From positions 1-15,385 of the forward strand of contig CAYPHJ010000108.1 of assembly GCA_964410485.1 (NCBI GenBank): DNA of 15,385 bases, read 5' to 3'. A model generated the notes under the pieces. The model made no database searches, was not told where the DNA came from, and saw only the letters and a list, made by a program, of their open reading frames with translations. Shown here in pieces: positions 1-6,128 of the stretch. Made by a program: the position numbers and the translations under genes. Every line of letters begins with the position of its first letter. The first letter of the stretch is position 1. This DNA comes from CAYPHJ01 sp964410485 (GTDB lineage Bacteria; Desulfobacterota; Binatia; UBA9968).

Positions 1-1107
1 TCACCTGATCACCTTGTCTGCTCGCGCCAGCACAGCCGGTGGAATCGTGAGACCGATCTGCTTTGCGGTTTTTAAATTGATCACCAGCTCAAACTTCGTC
101 GGTTGCTCCACCGGCAGCTCGGCGGGCTTGGCACCTTTCAGGATTTTGTCCACATAATACGCGACGCGCCGGTAGTTCTCCGCGACGTTCGCCCCATAGA
201 ACATGAGCCCGCCGACATCTACAGCTTCTCTGTTGCCGTACATCGATGGTAAGTGACTCTTCAAGGCAAAGCCCGCGATCCGTTTATAATTAGGCCACAT
301 TGGCGCGCCGGGAAGAACATAGAGTCCATCTGGAAGCTCCTTACCTAGCGCGGCAAATACCCTCTCAAACCCTGCGGCGTCTCGTATCACCCAGGGCTGC
401 ACAGTCAGCTTCAGCGCACGCGCTGTCACTGGGAGGACCTCTTTCACCTCACGTACATGGGACGCATTGGCGTGAACGTAGAAAACCGCGACCCGGGCAA
501 GTTTGGGAACCGCTTCCTTGAACAGTTCCAACCGCTTCCCGCCAAGTTCTCTGGCAAGGCTCGTAAGGCCGGTGACGTTGCCGCCGGGACGGGCAAGGCT
601 TTCAACGAGGCCTGCCTCGACGGGATCGGACCCGCCCGCCATAATGATGGGAATCGACTGGCTCGCATTCTTGACCGCCCGGACCGGTGTATTTCCTCCT
701 GCCACCACGATGATATCGACCTCGAGACTCACCAGCTGGGCCGCAAGCTCAGGAAACCGATCGCGCTTCCCCTCCGCATATCGGTATTCGAACGCGATGT
801 TCTGTCCTTCTATGTAGCCTAGCTCGCGCAGAGCCAGCCGAATCGCCTCGGAATCGGTGAACTCACTAGTGGGGTTGCCCGGCAATAGATACCCTATAAG
901 TGGGACCTTCCTCGGCTGCTGGGCCCGTGCCTCAAGCCCACCGAAGACGAATGTAAAAGCGATTGCGCAGATCACCAACCATTTTGGATTTCGGATTTGC
1001 GATTTTAGATTGCTGAATGGGAAACTGAGAAACGCAATCCCGAGTACTCTGTTCGTGTACTTTTCCGTAATCCAAAATCCGCAATCCAAAATCCAAAATC
1101 GTTTCAT
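1..1107 (-). CDS. ABC_sub_bind (TrpX-like) periplasmic substrate-binding protein with repeat-derived N-terminal extension
   Basis: This 368-residue protein is a periplasmic substrate-binding protein of the ABC_sub_bind family, which captures small ligands for an ABC importer; the ligand is unknown. Family signs are the start of the mature domain (VPLIGYLLPG), the GGSDPVEAGLV and RPGGNVTGLT segments in the middle, and the C-terminal INLKTAKQIGLTIPP. A hydrophobic signal segment lies at about residues 43-58, with likely cleavage after ARA at residue 62. The ATG overlaps the stop of the upstream paralogue as ATGA, which supports this start and suggests translational coupling. Residues 3-43 are odd: they are encoded by an imperfect palindromic repeat (979-1101). 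Removing those 41 codons would leave a normal short signal peptide beginning M-K followed directly by LVICAIAF. TTG and GTG codons just after the repeat are alternative starts. The stop lies at the window's left edge, so the next gene is not visible. Confidence 0.92.
   Translation of the reverse strand: MKRFWILDCGFWITEKYTNRVLGIAFLSFPFSNLKSQIRNPKWLVICAIAFTFVFGGLEARAQQPRKVPLIGYLLPGNPTSEFTDSEAIRLALRELGYIEGQNIAFEYRYAEGKRDRFPELAAQLVSLEVDIIVVAGGNTPVRAVKNASQSIPIIMAGGSDPVEAGLVESLARPGGNVTGLTSLARELGGKRLELFKEAVPKLARVAVFYVHANASHVREVKEVLPVTARALKLTVQPWVIRDAAGFERVFAALGKELPDGLYVLPGAPMWPNYKRIAGFALKSHLPSMYGNREAVDVGGLMFYGANVAENYRRVAYYVDKILKGAKPAELPVEQPTKFELVINLKTAKQIGLTIPPAVLARADKVIR
979..1101. repeat. in-frame palindromic element inside a signal peptide
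   Basis: Two 34-nt arms, 979-1012 and 1068-1101, are inverted complements at about 27 of 34 positions and enclose a 55-nt loop. The arms are built from the repeated word ATCCAAAATC and its variants. The unit is 123 nt, exactly 41 codons, is free of stops in the frame of the substrate-binding gene, and sits two codons after its ATG. Similar words (AAATCCGAAATCC) recur at 4762-4797 and 4979-5014. It resembles a non-coding repeat that has become translated. Confidence 0.75.
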
Positions 1108-2150
1108 CTGATCACCTTATCCGCTCTTGCTAATACATTCGGCGGAATCGTCAGTCCGATCCGTTTCGCTGTTTTCAGATTCATGATCAGCTCAAAATTA
1201 TCGACTCTTTCGACCCGCAGGGTTTGTGGAGGAGTACCTGTCATCACTTTTTGAACATATTTTGCCGAAAGGCGACCGATCTCTCGAAAATTTTGACCAT
1301 AGCTGGCCAGACCACCCATCGCAACGAGACTTTGCTCCGAAAACATGGTCGGCAGCCGTTTGGACGTTGCCGTGTCAATTATCAGTTGGGCCTGGCTAGT
1401 CACCATCGCATCGGAAATATAGAAAAAGGCATCCGCTTCCTTGCCGTTTAGCATGTCAAGGCGCTGACGCAACTCTTCCACCGACGTCGCATGCCGTTCG
1501 ATTAACTGCACCCCAAGGTGATGCCCTGCCTCTCGTGCCAAGGCGGCTGCCTCCACCGTCATGCGGTTTTTAGGATTGTAGATCGTCAGCACTCGACTGA
1601 GTTTTGGCAGGATTTCCTTCAGGATCTCCAGACGCTTTCCCGTGAGGTCTGTAGTCGAATACTCAACGCCTGTAAGCCTTCCTCCCGGCTTCACAAAGCT
1701 CGTGATAAGTCCACTGGCGACCGGGTCGCTCCCGACGGCGAAAACGATGGGGGTGTGCGAGGTCACCTTCTTGACCACTGTTGTTGCGGACGTGGTTACC
1801 GCATAAATCAACTGCACTCTTTCCCGCTCGAAAATTCTTGCCGCCTCCTCGACTGCCTTGAGATCACCCTTTGCATCGCGAACATCGAGAAGGAGGCGTT
1901 TGCCCTCTTCGTATCCCAACTGGCGCAGCCCGTCTCGCAGCCCGTCAACAACGGCTTGATACGGCCCGCCCTGGTGGATGACTCCCACACGATAGGACTT
2001 AGGTTGCTGCGCGGATGCGGGAAGGGCGGGTACCAGAAGGAAAGTTGCCAGTAGCACGGAGCCCACAGAGCGAAGCGCAAAGCGCATGGCGTCCCTAGAA
2101 CTAAGCGCAAAGCTCACAGCGTGAAGCGTAAAGATCTCGCAGTTTTTCAT
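1104..2150 (-). CDS. ABC_sub_bind (TrpX-like) periplasmic substrate-binding protein, paralogue of the next gene
   Basis: A 348-residue periplasmic substrate-binding protein of the same family as its downstream neighbour; both end in nearly the same residues (LKTAK-IGLTIPP-VLARADKVIR), so they are tandem duplicates that have diverged. Mature-domain signatures are YRVGVIHQGG, GSDPVASGLITSF and KPGGRLTGVEY. The signal peptide runs through the hydrophobic SVGSVLLATFLLVPALPASA with cleavage before QQPKSYR. Two starts are possible. The ATG at 2150 has GGAG eight bases upstream but gives a long, repeat-coded leader rich in the word AGCGCAAAGC. The ATG at 2087 gives a conventional 28-residue signal peptide and has AGGGA about five bases upstream. 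The domain call is firm, the start is not. Its stop overlaps the next gene's ATG. No permease or ATPase gene is in the window, so the transporter partner is unknown. Confidence 0.92.
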   Translation of the reverse strand: MKNCEIFTLHAVSFALSSRDAMRFALRSVGSVLLATFLLVPALPASAQQPKSYRVGVIHQGGPYQAVVDGLRDGLRQLGYEEGKRLLLDVRDAKGDLKAVEEAARIFERERVQLIYAVTTSATTVVKKVTSHTPIVFAVGSDPVASGLITSFVKPGGRLTGVEYSTTDLTGKRLEILKEILPKLSRVLTIYNPKNRMTVEAAALAREAGHHLGVQLIERHATSVEELRQRLDMLNGKEADAFFYISDAMVTSQAQLIIDTATSKRLPTMFSEQSLVAMGGLASYGQNFREIGRLSAKYVQKVMTGTPPQTLRVERVDNFELIMNLKTAKRIGLTIPPNVLARADKVIR

Positions 2151-2400
2151 TGTGATTTCTCCAGCCTTTTTCTCTTGGCATTATGCGCGTCGGCTTAAAA
2201 AACGACCGACGACCGTGGACCGCCACCGACGAAAAGCAGATTCCTCGTCGCAAGCTCCTCGGAATGACAACGTGTGGAGCTGTGCTCCCCGGTCCCCGGT
2301 CGCGCGTCGCTTCTAGTGCTTCGCGCTTTGCCTCTGCGCTCTCCCTTCCCTGTAGTTAGCTTCTTCTTCGTCCTTCCACGCTCAGCGCTTACCGCTTTGC
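2069..2400. repeat. three-level nested inverted-repeat element
   Basis: This 330-bp stretch is a set of inverted repeats nested within one another. The outer arms (about 2069-2123 and 2308-2400) are made of AGCGCAAAGC-type words, and both carry CTAGAA. The middle arms are CGACCGTGGACCG at 2210-2222 and CGGTCCCCGGTCG at 2290-2302, complementary at 12 of 13 positions. The centre holds ATTCC (2240-2244) facing GGAAT (2261-2265). The left arm is translated as the leader of the 1104-2150 gene; the right arm meets the truncation point of a third paralogue. Confidence 0.6.
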
Positions 2401-2528
2401 TGGCGTTTCGGTGAGCCGGCGCTCAGCCAACCGATACGCGGCAGCTTTTTTGTCTGCTGAGCCTCGACGGTAAAGGCACTTGTCAGTAAAAGAATTGCCA
2501 CTACCCCGATCAAACGGGACTTTGGCAT
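2382..2528 (-). pseudogene. truncated remnant of a third ABC_sub_bind substrate-binding protein
   Basis: Reading the minus strand from an ATG at 2528 gives 48 residues and a TGA at 2382-2384. The first 23 residues form a full signal peptide (MPKSRLIGVVAILLLTSAFT followed by VEA), then comes QQTKKLPRIGWLSAGSP, the usual start of a mature ABC_sub_bind protein. After that the frame runs into AGCGC-type repeat DNA and stops. The family is normally about 300-350 residues, so roughly 85 percent of the gene is missing. An AGGA lies five bases before the ATG, so a short secreted peptide could still be made. It lies upstream of, and in the same direction as, two intact paralogues, which points to an original array of three genes with one lost by deletion at the repeat. 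Confidence 0.72.
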
Positions 2529-2621
2529 GAAATCCTACTTGTCGCTGCCAAACTTATCACCGCCCATTGCCGCCATACAATCTGGATTTCGTTCGCCGCC
2601 ACCTTGTGTGCTCGCCGCCCA

Positions 2622-2750
2622 CTAGTTCAGATGCGGAGGGATGACCGGGAGTTCTGGTGGGAGGGTTGCCAGCTGATGAAGAAAGCGAAACCAGCCCGCC
2701 AGTTCATCGATAACGTAAACGACAATCCATAGTAACGCTTTGACTCTCAT
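2622..2750 (-). CDS. small hydrophobic protein of unknown function, 42 residues
   Basis: A 42-residue reading frame starts at an ATG preceded by GGAGG with six bases of spacing, one of the better ribosome binding sites in the window, and ends at a TAG. The N-terminal part (MRVKALLWIVVYVIDELAGW) is hydrophobic and could be one membrane-inserted or amphipathic helix. The C-terminal third is proline-rich (LPPELPVIPPHLN). I do not recognise the family. The gene lies between the truncated substrate-binding gene and the divergent Ku operon, 93 bases upstream of the remnant on the same strand. The support is the binding site and the sensible start-stop layout; chance is not excluded for so short a frame. 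Confidence 0.4.
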   Translation of the reverse strand: MRVKALLWIVVYVIDELAGWFRFLHQLATLPPELPVIPPHLN

Positions 2751-3079
2751 AACCGACCTCCGACCGAATTTGCGCTGCGACACCGAAGCCCTAGCGCAAC
2801 TCTAATGCCAACGCTCTGAAGTCGACGCAATTGGCTCGACCCCTTGATATTATTAAGGAATTTGGACTTTGCCTCCCCAGGGGAGAACGCGTGCACGTAA
2901 CTGGGGTAGCTGCTTTGATGCAGGTAGAATCAAAATTGCATCGTTACCACAAAGTTGCGCGGGTTGCGGTTTTTGTCAGACGATTCGGACAGCTCGAACG
3001 ACTTGAACAATTTGAACATCGCTAAAGCCTTGAAGAATTGAAGCGACGATTGCTATGATAGGACTACTCAGGAGGTTTT
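2751..3079. other. intergenic region between the small ORF and Ku, with several dyads
   Basis: These 329 bases separate divergent genes and hold no convincing gene; the plus-strand 64-codon frame at 2831-3025 lacks a ribosome binding site. Visible structure: the perfect 13-base dyad CTCCCCAGGGGAG at 2873-2885, the 8-base palindrome CGTGCACG at 2890-2897, and GATGCA (2917-2922) facing TGCATC (2937-2942) across 14 bases. From about 2993 there is a TTGAAC word array (CGAACGACTTGAACAATTTG) related to the intergenic repeats elsewhere. Any dyad could be an operator for the MerR-type protein of the operon, but that is speculation. Confidence 0.5.
3030..3059 (+). promoter_or_regulatory. candidate sigma-70 promoter of the Ku operon
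   Basis: TTGAAG (3030-3035) and TATGAT (3054-3059) are separated by 18 bases. The predicted transcript would begin around 3066, about 14 bases before the Ku ATG. AGGAGG at 3070-3075 is a near-perfect ribosome binding site. The promoter lies at the edge of a TTGAAC-rich repeat array, so the -35 match could be partly fortuitous. Confidence 0.45.
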
Positions 3080-3937
3080 ATGGCTGCGCGCGCTTTGGCC
3101 TCAGGCACTATTTCTTTCGGACTGGTTTCCATTCCGGTAAAGCTCTATACGGCGGCGTCCTCACAGGCCGTTAGCTTTAATTTGCTCCATGCTAAATGCG
3201 GCAACCGCATCCGACAACAGCGTTTCTGCCCCGTCTGCAATACGGTTGTGGACAGGGAGGATCTGGTAAGAGGGTACGAGTTCGCGAAGGACCAGTATGT
3301 CCGCTTTACAGAGGAGGAACTGGAGGCGCTCGAACAGGAGGCCTCCCAAGCCATTGAAATATCCGAGTTCGTCCCGCTTTCTACCGTAGACCCGGTCTAT
3401 TTCGATAAGGGGTATTATCTTGGGCCAGACAAGGGGGGGGAGAAGCCGTACCGCTTGCTAGCCGAGGCTATGAGTAAGGCCGGCAAAGTGGCGTTGGCGA
3501 AATTCGTCATGCGCGGCAAAGAAAATCTCGTTCTCGTCCGTCCCGCCATGAATGGCTTGATGCTGCACACCATGTATTTCGCCGACGAGGTGCGTAGTTT
3601 CGAAGAAATTTCCAAAGGTGAGTCGGCAAAAATCAGCGACGCCGAAACCACTCTGGCGATGCGCTTGATTGACGAGTTATCGAACGATGAGTTTCATCCC
3701 GAACGGTTCACCGACGACTACCGGCAGCGCGTGTTGGAGGTAGTGGAGCAAAAGGCGGAGGGCAAGCAAATCACGGTGGCTGCGCCACAGCCCGCGCGCG
3801 CTCAGGTCATCGATCTCATGTCGGCACTCAAGGAAAGTCTCGGCAAGGCAACCGACAAGGAGAAGAAACGCCCGGTGCAGGCCAAGGCGGCCGAGACGCG
3901 AAAACCGCAAAAGAGAGCCCAATCCACCAAGAAATGA
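3080..3937 (+). CDS. ku: Ku protein, DNA end-binding factor of bacterial non-homologous end joining
   Basis: A 285-residue bacterial Ku, the homodimeric ring that threads onto DNA double-strand ends and recruits the ligase LigD. The start is the classic ARALASGTISFGLVSIPVKL. The beta-barrel Ku core follows to about residue 235, including YYLGPDKGGEKPYRLL and the SFEEI and IDELS segments. His37, Cys40, Cys50 and Cys53 form an HxxC-x9-CxxC cluster, as in a subset of bacterial Ku proteins, and may bind zinc. The tail from about residue 255 is lysine-rich, the part that in bacterial Ku contacts DNA and allows inward sliding. Length is normal. AGGAGG four bases before the ATG fixes the start. Its stop overlaps the next gene's start as ATGA, so the two are one operon. 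No ligD gene is in the window. Confidence 0.97.
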   Translation: MAARALASGTISFGLVSIPVKLYTAASSQAVSFNLLHAKCGNRIRQQRFCPVCNTVVDREDLVRGYEFAKDQYVRFTEEELEALEQEASQAIEISEFVPLSTVDPVYFDKGYYLGPDKGGEKPYRLLAEAMSKAGKVALAKFVMRGKENLVLVRPAMNGLMLHTMYFADEVRSFEEISKGESAKISDAETTLAMRLIDELSNDEFHPERFTDDYRQRVLEVVEQKAEGKQITVAAPQPARAQVIDLMSALKESLGKATDKEKKRPVQAKAAETRKPQKRAQSTKK

Positions 3938-4758
3938 AACTTTTCACCACCGGCGAAGCGGCGAAAATTCTCGACCTGCCGGACCGCCGCATACGCTCGT
4001 TTGTGCGGGCCGGGTTTATTGCGCCGCGCCGGGGCCGGCGCAAGCAGCTTGAGTTTACCTTTCAAGATTTACTGCTTTTAAAAACAGCCAAGGGTTTGCT
4101 CAGCTCGCGGGTTCCGCTAAAGAATGTAACGCGCATGCTGTTATCACTCAAGCGCCAGCTACCGGATGACCGCCATCTGGCCACAATCAAGATTTACGCT
4201 GACGGGCGCCGTGTCGTTGCATGGGAGGGAAGAGCGCGATGGCAGCCCGATTCCGGACAGTTCGTCTTTAACTTTGACGCTCGGGAGATTGCCGAAAAAC
4301 TCAGTCTCTCTCGGGCTCCAGCCGTGAAGGGAGCAAAAGAAAAGCTCACGGCCAATCACTGGTATGATTTGGCGGTCGAGCTGGAAACAACGTCCGTCGA
4401 CGACGCGAAGCAAGCCTATCGTATGGCTTTGGAACTGGATCCCGCCATGAGCGATGCCCATTTGAACTTGGGCAGGCTCTACCACGATTCAAAGGAATGG
4501 CATAAGGCCGAGGCCCATTATCGAAAAGCTGCAGCGTATGCACAGCACGACTCGACTCCCTATTTTAATCTCGGAGTTTTGATGGAAGATTTGACCAGGC
4601 TTGACGACGCCGTTCGTGAATACGGCGAAGCGATCAAGCGCGATCCTCTGTTTGGTGACGCGTATTACAATCTGGGTTTGCTGCTGGAATCGATGGGTAA
4701 AAAAGCTCAGGCCATCGCCCATCTACGCACCGCCCGCAAAATCTACATGGGCCGCTAG
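3934..4758 (+). CDS. MerR-type HTH and TPR fusion protein co-translated with Ku
   Basis: A 274-residue protein starting inside the Ku stop (ATGA). Residues 2-75 form a MerR-type winged helix: LFTTGEAAKILDLPDRRIRS is the helix-turn-helix, followed by the wing and the FTFQDLLLLKTAKGL helix. Residues 83-116 are probably a short beta region (IKIYADGRRVVAWEGRARW). From residue 140 to 273 there are four TPR units, with A-x-x-YRMALELDP, HLNLGRLY, YFNLGVL and YYNLGLLLE as their signatures. There is no effector domain with metal-binding cysteines, so it is not a classical MerR sensor. The TPR array suggests a protein partner. Tight coupling to Ku suggests a role in end joining or in controlling the operon; this is inference. 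Other MerR-TPR proteins exist, but I cannot assign one. Confidence 0.85.
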   Translation: MKLFTTGEAAKILDLPDRRIRSFVRAGFIAPRRGRRKQLEFTFQDLLLLKTAKGLLSSRVPLKNVTRMLLSLKRQLPDDRHLATIKIYADGRRVVAWEGRARWQPDSGQFVFNFDAREIAEKLSLSRAPAVKGAKEKLTANHWYDLAVELETTSVDDAKQAYRMALELDPAMSDAHLNLGRLYHDSKEWHKAEAHYRKAAAYAQHDSTPYFNLGVLMEDLTRLDDAVREYGEAIKRDPLFGDAYYNLGLLLESMGKKAQAIAHLRTARKIYMGR

Positions 4759-4761
4759 AAG

Positions 4762-5014
4762 TAAATCCGAAATCCGAAGCTCGAAATCCGAAACAAACCG
4801 CACGTAGCTGATGGCATATGGCATATCGCTTATAGCTGAGGGGTCGAGCTACGGTTTTCTGGTTCAAGTTCCTGGTGGGGGGAACCCGCGACCCGAGACT
4901 TGAAACTCGGAACTGCGCGCAGTGCGCTCTGCTATACGCTATAAGCCAAGCGAGCTATAAGCCATAGGCAACATTGTGTTTGTTTCGAAATTCGGATTTC
5001 GAATTTCGTGCTTC
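4762..5014. repeat. nested inverted-repeat element between Ku operon and Bug gene
   Basis: This 253-bp element has three nested levels of inverted repeat. The outer arms, 4762-4797 and 4979-5014, consist of GAAATCCGAAA-type words and share GAAACAAA at their inner ends. The middle arms include a perfect 10-base pair, GCTTATAGCT (4828-4837) with AGCTATAAGC (4953-4962). The inner arms pair TTCAAGT (4863-4869) with ACTTGAA (4898-4904). It fills the whole gap between two convergent genes, beginning three bases after one stop and ending three bases before the other. Its hairpins could act as a two-way transcription stop, but no U-rich tract is seen. Confidence 0.7.
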
Positions 5015-5017
5015 TAT

Positions 5018-6043
5018 TTATTTGAGAATTTCCTTCAGCCGTGCCACCAGACCGGCGTCAAGAGCGAGGATCTCTTTGACGCCGCGCTCCAGCTCCGCGC
5101 CGTCCATCGGGTTGAGCTCTAAACGAGCCTTTTTGGCTTCCGCGACCAGCTCCGGATCCTTGAGAGCTTCCATAAACGCCTTGCGGAGTAGTTGGACGCG
5201 GTCTTTTGGTGTTCCGGGAGGAAGCACCAGGGGACGAACGGTGGGGCCATGCACCTGGATGACCGTGCGGATCAATCTTTTTGCCTCCTCTGTCTTGGCG
5301 AAATTGATCGCCAGCGGCACGTTGGGCAACTCCGGCTGCGGTGTCAATGTTTGCTGCAAGACAATGATCAAATTGCCCTGTTCGAGCTCATTGCGCCAGG
5401 TGGCTCTAAACGACTGCCAGGAATTGCTGAGTCCATGAACCTCGCCGCTATTAAAGGCGAGCCGGATGTCTGCGGTTCCTTTAAATCCCGAAACGAGCTG
5501 GATCGGCAGACCTATGGTCGCTCTAAGGACGTTGGGGAGATCGTCCGTTCCAGAGCCTGTGGCCACCCCACCCAGTTTAACTGGCGTTTTAGCGGCCATT
5601 AGCTGCTTTGCGTTCGTGATTCCGCTGGCTTTGGAAATGCCCAACATGAACTCGTCCTGCGCGGGAACACCCACGTATTCAAACCGGCGGGCGTCGAATT
5701 CGATGCCGGACCTACCAAGCAGCTGTTGAAGGAAAAGCCCGCCAATAAAATGGCCGATCGTAAGGCCATCGGGTTTCGCGACCCTGTACAGATGATTTGC
5801 CGAGATCATGCTGCCGGCCCCCGACATGTTTTCCACCGTGACTGTCGGGTTGCCCGGTATATACTTGGGAAGATGTCGGGCAATGAGTCGCGCATAGGTA
5901 TCGTACCCGCCTCCGGCGGAGAAGCCCACAATGATGCGCATGGACTTGCCTTTATAGAAGGGTTCCTGCGCCGTCGCCGCCTTGATGCCAAGGGTGAATC
6001 CAAAGGCAATAAGGACTAGAGCGCTGAATGCTTTTTTGTGCAT
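5018..6043 (-). CDS. Bug/TctC-family periplasmic substrate-binding protein
   Basis: A 341-residue extracytoplasmic binding protein of the tripartite tricarboxylate transporter (Bug/TctC) family, which typically binds carboxylated or aromatic small molecules. Residues 1-25 are a signal peptide (KK, then hydrophobic LVLIAFGFTLGI, cleavage after ATA before QEPFY). The family hallmarks are YKGKSMRIIVGFSAGGGYDT, ARLIARHLPKYIPGNPTV and VENMSGAGS, followed by AKPDG. It matches the branch with a long IPGNP loop rather than the canonical PFPPGG type. AGGAGG seven bases before the ATG fixes the start. The amidohydrolase lies 85 bases upstream on the same strand, so the two are probably one transcript, with a product imported and then hydrolysed. 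TctA/TctB membrane subunits are absent, as is common for orphan Bug proteins. Confidence 0.93.
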   Translation of the reverse strand: MHKKAFSALVLIAFGFTLGIKAATAQEPFYKGKSMRIIVGFSAGGGYDTYARLIARHLPKYIPGNPTVTVENMSGAGSMISANHLYRVAKPDGLTIGHFIGGLFLQQLLGRSGIEFDARRFEYVGVPAQDEFMLGISKASGITNAKQLMAAKTPVKLGGVATGSGTDDLPNVLRATIGLPIQLVSGFKGTADIRLAFNSGEVHGLSNSWQSFRATWRNELEQGNLIIVLQQTLTPQPELPNVPLAINFAKTEEAKRLIRTVIQVHGPTVRPLVLPPGTPKDRVQLLRKAFMEALKDPELVAEAKKARLELNPMDGAELERGVKEILALDAGLVARLKEILK

Positions 6044-6128
6044 TGCCGTTCCTCCTTGCTAATGACTAAGGTCAAGTACATGTGCATCGGACAAAATCGT
6101 GGACCATGAGGCGGAAAACGGTTTGAAG

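Noticed and set aside
2160..2400. Insertion sequence remnant
   Set aside because: Palindromes are present, but no transposase-like frame or target-site duplication is visible.
2831..3025. 64-codon plus-strand frame upstream of Ku
   Set aside because: It starts at a TTG without a ribosome binding site, its end is read from TTGAAC repeat words, and the peptide matches nothing I recognise.
4762..5014. CRISPR array or tandem satellite
   Set aside because: The words are imperfect and inverted, not evenly spaced direct repeats with unique spacers.
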